Numbered from the stretch's first letter, positions 33,220 to 41,934 are shown. The stretch: 64,000 nt of DNA from VFMC01 sp040380855 (GCA_040380855.1 JBEIIG010000014.1:1-64000); one strand, 5' to 3'. Numbers and translations are program-made. The notes: generated from the letters alone by a model not told the origin.

Positions 33220-35337
33220 ATGGGGGAAGTGAACACGTTCTGTCGCATCTGCGAACCGTCGTGCGGCCTGGTGGCGCGCATCGACGAGGGCCGTCTGGTG
33301 AAGTTGACACCCGACCGCGACCATCCGGTGACGCAGGGGTTCGCCTGCCACAAGGGCCTCGCCGCGGTCGACCTGCACCACGACCCCGACCGGCTCGACC
33401 ATCCGATGCTGCGCGCCGCCGACGGCACGTGGGCCACCGTCGGCTGGGACGAGGCGATGGCGTCGCTCGCCACCCGGCTCCGCGCCGTCACCGACACCCA
33501 CGGCGCCAACGCGATCGCCGCCTACGTGGGCAACCCGATGGCGTTCAACGCGTTGGGCAGCCTGCACATCGGCACGCTGCTGCGCTCGCTCGGCGTGCGC
33601 CGCACGTTCTCGTCGGGCACGCAGGACTGCGCCAACAAGTTCGTCGCCAGTGAGGCCGTGTTCGGTTCGTCGAACGTGCACCCCATCCCCGATCTCGAGC
33701 ACACCGACCTGTGCCTCGTGATCGGCGAGAACCCGCGCGCCTCGCAGGCCAGCTTCTGGTCGGTGCCCAACGTCATCGGCGAGCTGCGCCGAGCCGCTGC
33801 GCGCGGTGCGCGCATCGTGTTCGTCAACCCACGGCGCATCGAGACACCCGAACGCGGGGTGGGCGACACCCTGCTCATCCGGCCCGACACCGATGTGTGG
33901 TTCCTCGCCGCACTGCTGCACGAGATCGACCTGCTCGGCGGCTTCGACCGCGGTGTGGTGGCCCGGCACGGCCGCAACGTCGAGGGCCTCCGTGCGTTCA
34001 TCGGCGCCTACCCGGCCGACGCGGTGGCCGAGGTCACCGGTATCGACGCGGCGACGGTGCGCGAGCTGGCGGCCGCCTGGGTGGCCACGCCACGGGCCTC
34101 GGTGCACGCCTCGACGGGCATCAACATGGGCCGCCAGGGCACCCTCGCCTACTGGCTGGTGCACATGCTGTCGTTCGTCACCGGCCGCCTCGATGCCGAG
34201 GGCGGCAACCTGAAGAGCGACGGCTTCTACGCCAACGCCAAATCGGGTGCCGGGTCGCTGGCCCAGGGCTACGTCGACACCGAGTTCGGCCGTCTGCGCC
34301 GGGGTGCACTGCCGGGCACGCTCATGTCGCACGCCGTCCTCGACAGCGACGAGCCCATCCGGGCGATGATCGTCGTGGCCGGCAACCCGCTGCTGTCGAT
34401 CGCCGGCCAAGAGCGGCTGCGCAAGGCGTTCGAGCAACTCGAACTGCTGGTGGTGATCGACATCTACCCCAGCGCCACCGCCGAACTGGCCCATGTGGTG
34501 CTGCCCAGCACCGACATGTACGAACGCGACGACCTGAACATCGTCAACATCGGCACCAGCACCCAACCGTTCGCCCAGTACACCCCGGCCGTCGTGGCGC
34601 CCCACGCCGACCGGATGCCCGAATGGTGGATCGCCCATCGCCTGCTGCAGGAACTGGGTCTGCCCAGCATCCTCGACGACGAGACCCCCGACCCGTGGGC
34701 CAAGTGGCGCCACATGCTGTCGCGTGGGTCGGGTGTCGACCTCGCCGATCTGCAGGCGGGGCCGCACACGGTGGTGCTGGCCCCGCCCGCGCCCGGCGAG
34801 TTCTTCGACCGCCAGGTGCACACCGACGATGCACGGGTCGACTGCTGCCCCGACGGCTTCGCCGAGGCGATCGACCGCTGCCACCGCCTGTTCGCCGAGA
34901 CCAGCGCCGAGGTGACGGCGCCCGATGCACCGCTGCGGCTGATCCACAAACGCGACGCGTGGATGCACAACACGTGGTTCGCCAACGTGCCCCGCATGAA
35001 GCGCGGCGGCCGCACGTCGAACCCGTTGTCGATGCATCCCGCCGACGCCGCCACCCACGGCCTGGCCGACGGCGACGCGGTGCTGGTGACCAGCCACCAC
35101 GGCGAGGTGGCCACCACCGTCGAACTCGACGACGACCTGATGCCGGGCGTGGTGTCGATGGTGCACGGCTGGGGCCACGGCGCCAGCCCACGGCTACGGG
35201 TGGCCCACGAGCACCCGGGTGCCAACCCGAACGTGCTGCTGCCCATCGGCGAGGGCAGTTTCGAACCGCTGTCGAGCCAGGCGCACATGACGGGCATCGC
35301 CGTGCACGTCCGCGCCGCGCAGCCGGCGCCTGCCTGA
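33220..35337 (+). CDS. molybdopterin-dependent oxidoreductase
   Basis: A 705-residue DMSO-reductase-family catalytic subunit. The N-terminal [4Fe-4S] ligands are Cys8, Cys11, Cys15 and Cys43. The likely molybdenum or tungsten ligand is Cys137 in Ser-Gly-Thr-Gln-Asp-Cys-Ala-Asn-Lys. The C-terminal cofactor-binding domain is at about 585-700 (Asn-Pro-Leu-Ser-Met-His-Pro-Ala-Asp-Ala). No Tat signal is present, and no electron-transfer or membrane subunits are adjacent, so it looks cytoplasmic and stand-alone. The substrate is unknown; formate-dehydrogenase-like or polysulfide-type relatives exist. TACGCT lies 6 nt before the ATG. It is divergent from the sulfatase gene across 84 bp. Confidence 0.88.
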   Translation: MGEVNTFCRICEPSCGLVARIDEGRLVKLTPDRDHPVTQGFACHKGLAAVDLHHDPDRLDHPMLRAADGTWATVGWDEAMASLATRLRAVTDTHGANAIAAYVGNPMAFNALGSLHIGTLLRSLGVRRTFSSGTQDCANKFVASEAVFGSSNVHPIPDLEHTDLCLVIGENPRASQASFWSVPNVIGELRRAAARGARIVFVNPRRIETPERGVGDTLLIRPDTDVWFLAALLHEIDLLGGFDRGVVARHGRNVEGLRAFIGAYPADAVAEVTGIDAATVRELAAAWVATPRASVHASTGINMGRQGTLAYWLVHMLSFVTGRLDAEGGNLKSDGFYANAKSGAGSLAQGYVDTEFGRLRRGALPGTLMSHAVLDSDEPIRAMIVVAGNPLLSIAGQERLRKAFEQLELLVVIDIYPSATAELAHVVLPSTDMYERDDLNIVNIGTSTQPFAQYTPAVVAPHADRMPEWWIAHRLLQELGLPSILDDETPDPWAKWRHMLSRGSGVDLADLQAGPHTVVLAPPAPGEFFDRQVHTDDARVDCCPDGFAEAIDRCHRLFAETSAEVTAPDAPLRLIHKRDAWMHNTWFANVPRMKRGGRTSNPLSMHPADAATHGLADGDAVLVTSHHGEVATTVELDDDLMPGVVSMVHGWGHGASPRLRVAHEHPGANPNVLLPIGEGSFEPLSSQAHMTGIAVHVRAAQPAPA

Positions 35338-35339
35338 GC

Positions 35340-35864
35340 TCAGGGCGTGTGCGTGGCGGCGGCCAGGCCTGCCATCACGCCGCGCACCTGCTCGCTCGTG
35401 GCTCGCGTCTCGAGCAGCGGCAGGTAGATCTCGTCCTCCTTGGCGAGGTGCAGGGTGATGATGGCGAACAGCCCGTACAGCACGCGGCGCAGGGCGTTGG
35501 CGGTGCGGTCGTCGAGCACCACCTCGCCGGCGCCGCTCAACCGTTCCAGCAGACGGGCCAGTTCGTGGGTGAGGCCCAACACCTCGGCATGATCGCGGTG
35601 CATGGTGGCGGTGGCGAGGGCCGAGCCGAGCAGATGGCCGACGAAGGGGTACAGCACCTCGTCCTCGGCGGCGGCATGTGGCAGCAGGGTCTCGTCGAGG
35701 AAGCTCAATGCATCGCCGACGGCGGAGCGCAGATCGGCGATGGGCACCGAACCGATCGAGTCGGCCGTCGTGCGCAACGCCATCGCGCCGGATGCGATCG
35801 TGCGGTGCTCGGCACGCAGACCGGCGAGTTCCGAGACGATCACGGGTGACGTGAGTGTGGTCAT
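35340..35864 (-). CDS. hemerythrin HHE-domain protein
   Basis: A 174-residue four-helix protein of the hemerythrin/HHE family. Candidate di-iron ligands are His20, His63 and Glu67 (His-Ala-Ala-Ala-Glu-Asp-Glu), His89, and His139 with Glu143 (His-Leu-Ala-Lys-Glu-Asp-Glu). Such proteins sense or handle oxygen, NO or iron. A GGCCGAAGGTC motif lies about 40 nt upstream, shared with two other dormancy-type loci in this window. GACACT lies 6 nt before the ATG. It ends 2 nt from the convergent molybdopterin oxidoreductase gene. Confidence 0.87.
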   Translation of the reverse strand: MTTLTSPVIVSELAGLRAEHRTIASGAMALRTTADSIGSVPIADLRSAVGDALSFLDETLLPHAAAEDEVLYPFVGHLLGSALATATMHRDHAEVLGLTHELARLLERLSGAGEVVLDDRTANALRRVLYGLFAIITLHLAKEDEIYLPLLETRATSEQVRGVMAGLAAATHTP

Positions 35865-35901
35865 GACGCCAGTGTCACCGAGCGGCGCGAACGCTCCCCA
35901 C

Positions 35902-35912
35902 GGCCGAAGGTC
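35902..35912. promoter_or_regulatory. GACCTTCGRCC motif, copy 3
   Basis: GGCCGAAGGTC is the exact reverse complement of GACCTTCGGCC, the core shared with 15223-15244 and 25443-25459. It lies 38-48 nt upstream of the hemerythrin gene start. Confidence 0.45.
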
Positions 35913-35945
35913 GCCGGCCGCGACCCACCCGGCCCCTCGAGCGCG

Positions 35946-36728
35946 TCAGCGCCCGGTGAAACGAGCGGGACGGCGCTCGAGGAACGAGGCCACGCCCTCG
36001 CGGTGGTCGTCGCTCTTGAAACAGGCGCTCATCGCTGCCGTGTGGCGCTCCATGTGCTCGTCGACCGATGCCGTGAGGCCCAGGTAGGTGAGCTGCTTCA
36101 CCCAGCGGTGGCTGTGCGGCGACCCGGTGGCCACCTGCTCGGCGAGGGCCCGCACGCGAGCGGGCAGGTCGTCGGGGGCCACCACGTCGAGCACATACCC
36201 CAGCCGCAGGGCCTCGTCGGCGTCGATCATCTGCCCGGTGTAGGTGAGGCGCAGCGCGTTCTGCAGCCCCACGATGCGCGGCAGCAACCAGGTGCCTGCG
36301 CCGGTGTCGGGCACCAGCCCGCGGTGCACGAAGTTCCAGGCGAAGCGGGCGTTGGTGGAGGCGATGCGCAGATCGCACTGCGAGGTGAACTCGGCGCCCA
36401 TGCCCACGGCAGGGCCGTCGATCGCGCAGATGGTGGGCTTCGGGCACTGCACGATGGGCCACCACAGGTCGTGGTCGCTGCTGCTGCCGCGCAGGCCGCG
36501 GGTCTCGCCGGGGATGGTGGCCAGATCGGCCAGATCGGTACCGGCGCAGAACGCACCCGGCACACCGGTGATGACCAGCACACTGGTGGCCGGATCGGCA
36601 CCTGCTTCGCGCACGAGGGCGATGAAGTCGCCCAACATGGCGTAGGTCATCGCATTGCGCTTCTCGGGCCGATCGATGGTGATGGTGCCGACGAGTCCGT
36701 CGACCTCGTACCGCAGGAACTCGCTCAT
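35946..36728 (-). CDS. enoyl-CoA hydratase/isomerase family protein
   Basis: A 260-residue crotonase-fold protein. The oxyanion hole residues fall in Ala-Phe-Cys-Ala-Gly-Thr-Asp-Leu (about 60-67) and Gly-Pro-Ala-Val-Gly-Met-Gly-Ala-Glu-Phe (about 104-113). The Glu that follows the second loop and a later Asp-Thr-Gly-Ala-Gly segment could act as acid/base residues. Reactions in this family vary, including hydration, isomerisation and hydrolysis. It is the last gene of a five-gene minus-strand operon and overlaps the MFS stop by 4 nt (ATGA). The neighbours suggest acyl-chain metabolism. Confidence 0.88.
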   Translation of the reverse strand: MSEFLRYEVDGLVGTITIDRPEKRNAMTYAMLGDFIALVREAGADPATSVLVITGVPGAFCAGTDLADLATIPGETRGLRGSSSDHDLWWPIVQCPKPTICAIDGPAVGMGAEFTSQCDLRIASTNARFAWNFVHRGLVPDTGAGTWLLPRIVGLQNALRLTYTGQMIDADEALRLGYVLDVVAPDDLPARVRALAEQVATGSPHSHRWVKQLTYLGLTASVDEHMERHTAAMSACFKSDDHREGVASFLERRPARFTGR

Positions 36729-38053
36729 GCCCCGACCGTACCCGGCGCGGCCTGCGTCGCTTCGATACGAGCCCGGTCGAGCCGTGCGGTGGTGAGCCGG
36801 CTCCGTCCCGCCAGCCACAGCCCGGCGTACACCGCTGCCTCGAACAGCCACACCGAGCGCAGCGCCCACTCGCGGCCGGTGAACCCGTCGAGCACCACCA
36901 CCAGCAATCCGCCGAGGGCGGCGCCGATGGGGATCATCCCCCAGGCGAAGAAGCGGTAGACGCTGTTCACACGGCCGAGCAGGTGGGCGGGAATGACCGT
37001 CTGACGCAGGCTGACGGTGATGACGTTCCACAGCGTGCCGAGCAGCGTGGTGAGGCCTGACAGCACGAACACGACCGGCCAGTGCGAGGTGAAGGCGAAC
37101 ACCAGCGACAGCACGGCGCCGCCTCCGAGGGTGAGGGCCAAGCAGGTGCCGCTGCCGAGTCGTTGCGACAGCCAGGCAGCCACGGCACCGGCGACGATGC
37201 CCCCGACCGCGCTGCCCATCCCCACCACGGCGAACAGCGTGGGGCCGAGGCCGAGTACCTCTTGGGCGAACAGCACGAACGCCGCGCCCGCTGCCGCCGC
37301 AGCTGCGTTCATCAACCCCAGGATGATGGCCATCGAGCGCAGCAGGTCGTGGCCCCACAACCAGCGCACGCCCTCGCGCAACTCGACTCGCCAGTGCGCC
37401 GGTTCGACACCGTCCGGGCGAGTGGCACGGAACGTTCCCGGGATGAGCGCCACGAGCGCCGCCGCAGCGAAGAACGAGGCCGCGTCGATCACGAACGGCA
37501 GCGCGAAGGCGGCCGCGATGAGCAGCGCCCCGAGCGGCGGGCCGACGAACGTGTTGGCCACACCCTCTGCGCTCCACATCCGCCCGTTGGCCCGTTCGAG
37601 GTGCTCGGCCGCGACGATGTCGGGCAGGATGGTCTGCGACGTGTTGTCGCGCAGCACCTCGGCCGTGCCCAGCAACAACGTGGCCGTCACCAGGGCGAGG
37701 TACAGACCCCACTGCGTCGCAGTGACGGTGTCGAGCGCGGCGGGGTCGGGCAGTGAGTCGCTGCCGCCGAGCACCACCAGCGCCACGACGAGCGTGATCG
37801 CACCGCGGAGCACGTCCATGGTCACCATCGCCCGACGACGGTCGACGCGGTCGGTGATCACCCCGGCGGGCAACGTGAACACCAGCCACGGCAGCCGCGA
37901 CGCAGCCGAGACGAGGGCGATGAGCAGCGGGTTGCGGGTGACCGCCGAGGCGAGCCACGGATACGCGACCACACCCACCCCGTCGCCCAGGTTCGACACG
38001 ACACTCGCGGTGAACAGTCGTCGGTAGTCGCGGCCGAGCCGCACACGGGTCAT
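36725..38053 (-). CDS. MFS transporter
   Basis: A 442-residue major facilitator of the MFS_3/drug-exporter-like group with about 12 hydrophobic helices. Between helices 2 and 3 lies the A-motif-like Gly-Val-Ile-Thr-Asp-Arg-Val-Asp-Arg-Arg-Arg. A large cytoplasmic loop sits in the middle (Phe-Arg-Ala-Thr-Arg-Pro-Asp-Gly). Such transporters usually export. Both ends overlap neighbours by 4 nt, so it is translationally coupled to the SGNH hydrolase and enoyl-CoA hydratase genes. The substrate is unknown. Confidence 0.88.
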   Translation of the reverse strand: MTRVRLGRDYRRLFTASVVSNLGDGVGVVAYPWLASAVTRNPLLIALVSAASRLPWLVFTLPAGVITDRVDRRRAMVTMDVLRGAITLVVALVVLGGSDSLPDPAALDTVTATQWGLYLALVTATLLLGTAEVLRDNTSQTILPDIVAAEHLERANGRMWSAEGVANTFVGPPLGALLIAAAFALPFVIDAASFFAAAALVALIPGTFRATRPDGVEPAHWRVELREGVRWLWGHDLLRSMAIILGLMNAAAAAAGAAFVLFAQEVLGLGPTLFAVVGMGSAVGGIVAGAVAAWLSQRLGSGTCLALTLGGGAVLSLVFAFTSHWPVVFVLSGLTTLLGTLWNVITVSLRQTVIPAHLLGRVNSVYRFFAWGMIPIGAALGGLLVVVLDGFTGREWALRSVWLFEAAVYAGLWLAGRSRLTTARLDRARIEATQAAPGTVGA

Positions 38054-39213
38054 CGAGCCAAGGGTCCGCCGGGCCCGAACGCCTTGGCGGCGAAGCGCTC
38101 GCCGATGCGGCGGTAGCCCTCCTCGGTGGGATGCAGGCGGTCGTACAACTCGTCGACGTCGTCGGCACCGAACAGTTCGAGGCCGCTGAACGTGTGCAGG
38201 TGCTCGTCGCCCGCAGCACGGCGCACCCCGACGATCTGTTCGACCATCTCGCGGATGCGCACCAGGGTGAGCCCGAGCGGGCGCACCGCGGGGCGCGCCT
38301 CGACGTGCACGAACGTGGTGCGGCCATCCACCAGCACCGGCACCGTGGGCCCCGGGTGGTTCTCGACCGACGGGCAGAAGATGGGCGACACCACCAGCAG
38401 CGGTGTGGTGGGGTGGCCGTCGCGGATGGAATCGAGGAACCCGTGCAGCGCCGGCCCGAACGTGCGCTCGGTCATCGAGGCGGCATTCACCAGGTTGATG
38501 CCCACCTTCAGGCTCATCACGTCGGCCGGCACGTCGCGCAGCACCCTGCCCATGAAGGGGTCGAGCTGACACTGACCACCCAATCCGAAGTTGTCGACGT
38601 CGACGCCGGCCAGGCGCGCCGCGAGCATCGGCCACGCCGCCGACGGCCGGTCGACGTCCATGCAGTGGCTGATCGACGACCCGTGGTGCACCCATCGACG
38701 ACGCGGTCGGGTGGGGGCCGACACGGTCGATCCGTCGGCCACGGCGAGGCGGCGCAACTCGACCGACGAGTGGGTGGGCAGCCACAACTCGATCTCCTTG
38801 TCGGCGCTGCCCAGGTCGTCGAACCGAACGGTCGTGGGGCCGCCCGCCTCCCAGGTGATGCCCTCGGGCCCGGCCGTCTGGTCGATGTGGATGAACGTGC
38901 CGCCCACCATGCGCTGCAGCGCGACGAGCCCGCCGTCGACCACCAGCTCGACCGCCGGGTCGACCTGGGGGCGCGAGGTGACGTGCAGGCTGATCGGGTG
39001 CACGGTCAGCTCGACCACGGGCGAGGTGGTGCGGAACACCAACCGCACACCCGAGGTCGATGTGACCATCGTGTCCATGAAGGCATCGGGGATCTGCGGT
39101 GCGGTCCAGGCCGGGACCCGGCGCGGCAGCAGCCCGTCGGCGGTGACCTTCAGATCGAGGGCACCGCGGATCTCGACCGGGCCGGCGGTGAACGGGACGT
39201 CGACGAGTGACAT
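38050..39213 (-). CDS. SGNH/GDSL-like hydrolase
   Basis: A 387-residue protein. The N-terminal beta-sandwich (about 1-165) resembles a carbohydrate-binding-like domain. An SGNH esterase domain fills about 170-380. Block I reads Gly-Ser-Ser-Ile with nucleophile Ser180 (Gly-Asp-Ser in most relatives). Block II is Gly-Leu-Gly-Gly (210-213), block III is Gly-Ile-Asn (238-240), and block V is Asp358-Arg-Leu-His361. The triad is therefore complete. No signal peptide is seen, so it is probably cytoplasmic. It overlaps the MFS start (ATGA) and follows the substrate-binding-like gene by 11 nt. Confidence 0.85.
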   Translation of the reverse strand: MSLVDVPFTAGPVEIRGALDLKVTADGLLPRRVPAWTAPQIPDAFMDTMVTSTSGVRLVFRTTSPVVELTVHPISLHVTSRPQVDPAVELVVDGGLVALQRMVGGTFIHIDQTAGPEGITWEAGGPTTVRFDDLGSADKEIELWLPTHSSVELRRLAVADGSTVSAPTRPRRRWVHHGSSISHCMDVDRPSAAWPMLAARLAGVDVDNFGLGGQCQLDPFMGRVLRDVPADVMSLKVGINLVNAASMTERTFGPALHGFLDSIRDGHPTTPLLVVSPIFCPSVENHPGPTVPVLVDGRTTFVHVEARPAVRPLGLTLVRIREMVEQIVGVRRAAGDEHLHTFSGLELFGADDVDELYDRLHPTEEGYRRIGERFAAKAFGPGGPLAR

Positions 39214-39224
39214 GCCCGGCGACG

Positions 39225-39998
39225 CTACTGCGGTGCCGGTGCCAGGGTTCGCAGCGACACGTAGTCGGCGTAGTCGCGGGCCACGAAGGCCTCGACGAGC
39301 AATGCGGTACGCACGTCGGCGAGCGCCGGGTCGGCCACAGCGGCCGTGAACGCAGCGCGCAACTCGGCGAGTTGCTGTGCCGAGACTGCGGCACCGGCGA
39401 TGACCGGCAGACAGCCCACCTGCGGCCCGTGGCCCACCTCCACCAGGTCGGTGCAGAGGTCGGGGTACAGGCGGCGGATGTGGGCCAGCGACACCGCGTC
39501 GATCGAGGCCACCTCGGCACGGCCCTCGTGCACGGCACGCACGCTCTCGTGATGGGCACCGGTGAACAGCACCTCGCCCTGCCAGCGTGCGCCGGGCCCG
39601 TGCACGGCGTGCAGCAGGCTCACCCACCCCGACAGGCTGTCGGGTCCGTTCGCCGCGGCCAGCGACCCGGCGAACTCGGCGGCGACGCCCGGTCGCTGCG
39701 CCACCAGCACGCTGCGGTACGTGGGCCCGTCGGCCTCGGGGACGGTGAACACGAACGTGCCCACCACGTGCAGGCGGCCGGTCTCGGCGAGATCGGCCAG
39801 TTCGGTCACCAGTGGCCAGCCGCACGTGTAGCTCACCACCGTCGCCGGATCGTGCCACTGGGCGTGCAGGTCGACATCCCACTCGAGCCGCTCGGGCACC
39901 CAGGGCGCCCGTTCGCGCACCGCCTGCCACAACCGGTCGAACGCCGGCCGCAGCGGCGCGAACGGGTACATGCCGAGCCCGGCGCGCTGCGCGCTCAC
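39225..39998 (-). CDS. PhnD-like substrate-binding-fold protein without signal peptide
   Basis: A 257-residue protein with the type 2 periplasmic-binding fold of the phosphate/phosphonate (PhnD) group. Typical pieces are Tyr-Thr-Cys-Gly-Trp-Pro-Leu (about 52-58), Phe-Thr-Gly-Ala-His-His-Glu-Ser (about 154-161) and Ala-Ser-Ile-Asp-Ala-Val-Ser (about 173-179). It has no signal peptide or lipobox and no ABC permease nearby, so it is not a normal importer component. It could be a cytoplasmic sensor or a binding protein for the lipid pathway. The GTG start overlaps the desaturase stop (GTGA). Confidence 0.75.
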   Translation of the reverse strand: MSAQRAGLGMYPFAPLRPAFDRLWQAVRERAPWVPERLEWDVDLHAQWHDPATVVSYTCGWPLVTELADLAETGRLHVVGTFVFTVPEADGPTYRSVLVAQRPGVAAEFAGSLAAANGPDSLSGWVSLLHAVHGPGARWQGEVLFTGAHHESVRAVHEGRAEVASIDAVSLAHIRRLYPDLCTDLVEVGHGPQVGCLPVIAGAAVSAQQLAELRAAFTAAVADPALADVRTALLVEAFVARDYADYVSLRTLAPAPQ

Positions 39999-40987
39999 GA
40001 CGCTGCGTCGACCGGCCCGTTCGCCGCGTCGGCGAGCAGCGGGTGCACCGGGGTGTCGAACGGCCGGAACGCGAACCGGCGGATCACCTCGGCGTAGCCG
40101 CGGTAGAGCCCGGCGCCGCTGCGGGCGATCTCGGCCGAACCCAGCTGCTCGGTGAGCGCAGGCAACCGGTACCAGGCCGCGCCGGGCCGGGCGTGGTGGG
40201 TGTGGTGCAGGTTGTTGAACAAGAACAGCACCCCGAAGAACCAACCGCTGCGCACCACGGCCGAGCGGGTGGCCGGGGCGGGAACGGCCCGGTGCTCGAC
40301 GAACGAGCGGATGTACGACACCGACATGCCGAACCAGCAGTAGCCGACGAGGTACTGCCACACCGGCACACCTGCTACCCCGAACACCACCCAGCCCACC
40401 ACCGCGGCACCGACCAGGTGCCCCAGCCAGCGGGCCGCCAGCGAGCCGTCGCGCCCGGCGGCACGAGCCTGCGCCACGAGCAGCCGCGGCGGCCCCATGA
40501 GCGGCCCGATCAGCAAGCGGCCGACGAACGTACGGCTCACCTTCAGCGTGGTGCGCCGCACCGGCCCGGCATGCGCCCAGTGCGCCGGGCTCACGTAGAA
40601 CGTCTCGGGGTCCTCGTCGGGGATGGTGAGCTCGACCTCGTGGTGCAGCAGGTGCTCGTCGCGGTAGAGCCAGTACGGCAGCCACAGCGACAGCGGCGCA
40701 CCGGCCAGGGCGACGTTGAGCCACCCCCACGGCGTGGGGTGTCCGTGGAGCACCTCGTGCTGCAGGCTCATGTACCAGCCACCTGCCAGGCCGAGGCCCA
40801 CCAGCAACACCGGCCACGGGATCGAGTCGTGCCCGAACACCAACCCGAGCCACAGCGCCCACACCGCGACCGCGACGGCAACGGTGGGCCACTCGATTCG
40901 GCTCGGATGCTGCACTTCCCCGCTGTCCACTGCCGTCGATTGTGGATCACCACCACCCTGCGGCGCACGGGGTTTGTCGATGGACAT
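39995..40987 (-). CDS. membrane fatty acid desaturase
   Basis: A 330-residue integral membrane di-iron desaturase. The three His boxes are His-Glu-Val-Leu-His-Gly-His, Glu-His-Leu-Leu-His-His and Asn-Asn-Leu-His-His-Thr-His-His. Hydrophobic helices occur around 35-75, near 95-110, and at about 190-235. I chose the ATG at 40987; an upstream TTG at 41023 would place the operator inside the gene. It is the first gene of the operon desaturase, binding protein, SGNH hydrolase, MFS, enoyl-CoA hydratase. It is divergent from an XRE regulator with two palindromic sites between. The acyl substrate is unknown. Confidence 0.88.
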   Translation of the reverse strand: MSIDKPRAPQGGGDPQSTAVDSGEVQHPSRIEWPTVAVAVAVWALWLGLVFGHDSIPWPVLLVGLGLAGGWYMSLQHEVLHGHPTPWGWLNVALAGAPLSLWLPYWLYRDEHLLHHEVELTIPDEDPETFYVSPAHWAHAGPVRRTTLKVSRTFVGRLLIGPLMGPPRLLVAQARAAGRDGSLAARWLGHLVGAAVVGWVVFGVAGVPVWQYLVGYCWFGMSVSYIRSFVEHRAVPAPATRSAVVRSGWFFGVLFLFNNLHHTHHARPGAAWYRLPALTEQLGSAEIARSGAGLYRGYAEVIRRFAFRPFDTPVHPLLADAANGPVDAAS

Positions 40988-41010
40988 GCGCACAGTTCGC
41001 CCCAAGGTGA

Positions 41011-41042
41011 TGCGGATCCGCAACAGATCGTGCGGATACGCA
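41011..41042. promoter_or_regulatory. two palindromic operator sites 20 bp apart
   Basis: TGCGGATCCGCA (41011-41022, a perfect 12-bp palindrome) and TGCGGATACGCA (41031-41042, one mismatch) start exactly 20 bp apart, about two helical turns. They lie in the 89-bp divergent region between the desaturase and XRE genes. They are probably bound side by side by the XRE protein. Confidence 0.65.
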
Positions 41043-41063
41043 CCATCTCCGACACCTGATCCG

Positions 41064-41069
41064 TAGGCT
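41064..41069 (+). promoter_or_regulatory. -10-like hexamer of the XRE gene
   Basis: TAGGCT lies 7 nt before the ATG at 41077 and 22 nt after the second operator palindrome. Confidence 0.35.
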
Positions 41070-41076
41070 GACGGCC

Positions 41077-41934
41077 ATGGACCGCCGCGAGATGCTGGCC
41101 ACGTTTCGCGATCGGCTCGACGACGTCATCCGCCGCAGCGGCCTCACCCGATCGGCGTTCGCCGTCGGTTCGGCGATCGACCGCTCCACCCTGTCGCAGT
41201 TGCTCTCGCCCACCAACCGCCGCCTCCCCCGGGTCGAGACCCTGGCCGAGGTGGCCACCACGCATCAGGTGTCGGTCGACTGGCTCCTGGGCCTCAGCAA
41301 TGCCGGGCCGATGCAGGCCGAGATGATGCGCGAGCAGATGGCGTTCGAACGCAACGCGTTGTCACCCAACGACGAGCGGCTGATCGCCTGGTTCGAGCAG
41401 GCCCGCGGCTACAAGGTGCGCTACGTGCCGAGCACCCTGCCCGACATGCTGAAGACCGACGACCTGATCCGCTTCGAACTGGGCGAGTTCGTGACCATGC
41501 GACCCGAACAGCAGATCGGCACCGCCGCGGCGCGGTTGGCGTGGACCCGCTCGCCCGGCAGCGATCTCGAGTGCTGCAACAGCGTGCAGGGAGTCGAGTT
41601 GTTCGCCCGCGGCGAAGGCATCTGGCGAGCGCTCCCCCACGCCCAGCGCGTCGAGCAGATCGAGTACATGATCGAACTCACCCGCTCGCTGTACCCCACG
41701 CTGCGCTGGTTCCTCTTCGACGGCCTGCAGCGCTACGCGGCGCCCGTCACCATCTTCGGCCCGCAGCGCGCGGCGCTCTACCTCGGCCAGATGTACCTGG
41801 TGCTCACGTCGAGCGAACACGTGAACACCCTCACCGAACACTTCGACGACCTCATCCGCGGCGCCACCGTGCAGCCGAACGAGATACCTGCGTTCCTGAC
41901 CGAACAGCTCAGCGTGGCTCGACGTAGGAGGTGA
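41077..41934 (+). CDS. XRE-family transcriptional regulator with large C-terminal domain
   Basis: A 285-residue protein. The N-terminal Cro/C1-type helix-turn-helix is at about 8-68 (Thr-Arg-Ser-Ala-Phe-Ala-Val-Gly-Ser-Ala-Ile-Asp-Arg-Ser-Thr-Leu-Ser-Gln). A C-terminal domain of about 200 residues is rich in aromatic residues (Trp-Phe-Leu-Phe-Asp-Gly-Leu, Tyr-Leu-Gly-Gln-Met-Tyr) and may bind a ligand. It is divergent from the desaturase operon. Two palindromes between them are the likely operators. The last 26 nt overlap the convergent Ldh2-family gene. Confidence 0.85.
   Translation: MDRREMLATFRDRLDDVIRRSGLTRSAFAVGSAIDRSTLSQLLSPTNRRLPRVETLAEVATTHQVSVDWLLGLSNAGPMQAEMMREQMAFERNALSPNDERLIAWFEQARGYKVRYVPSTLPDMLKTDDLIRFELGEFVTMRPEQQIGTAAARLAWTRSPGSDLECCNSVQGVELFARGEGIWRALPHAQRVEQIEYMIELTRSLYPTLRWFLFDGLQRYAAPVTIFGPQRAALYLGQMYLVLTSSEHVNTLTEHFDDLIRGATVQPNEIPAFLTEQLSVARRRR

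Noticed and set aside
30856..35178. A 1440-codon open frame on the minus strand across the molybdopterin oxidoreductase gene
   Set aside because: Only its last 759 codons are the sulfatase. The rest is low-complexity His/Val/Gly/Arg sequence antisense to a well-defined gene, as expected in very GC-rich DNA.
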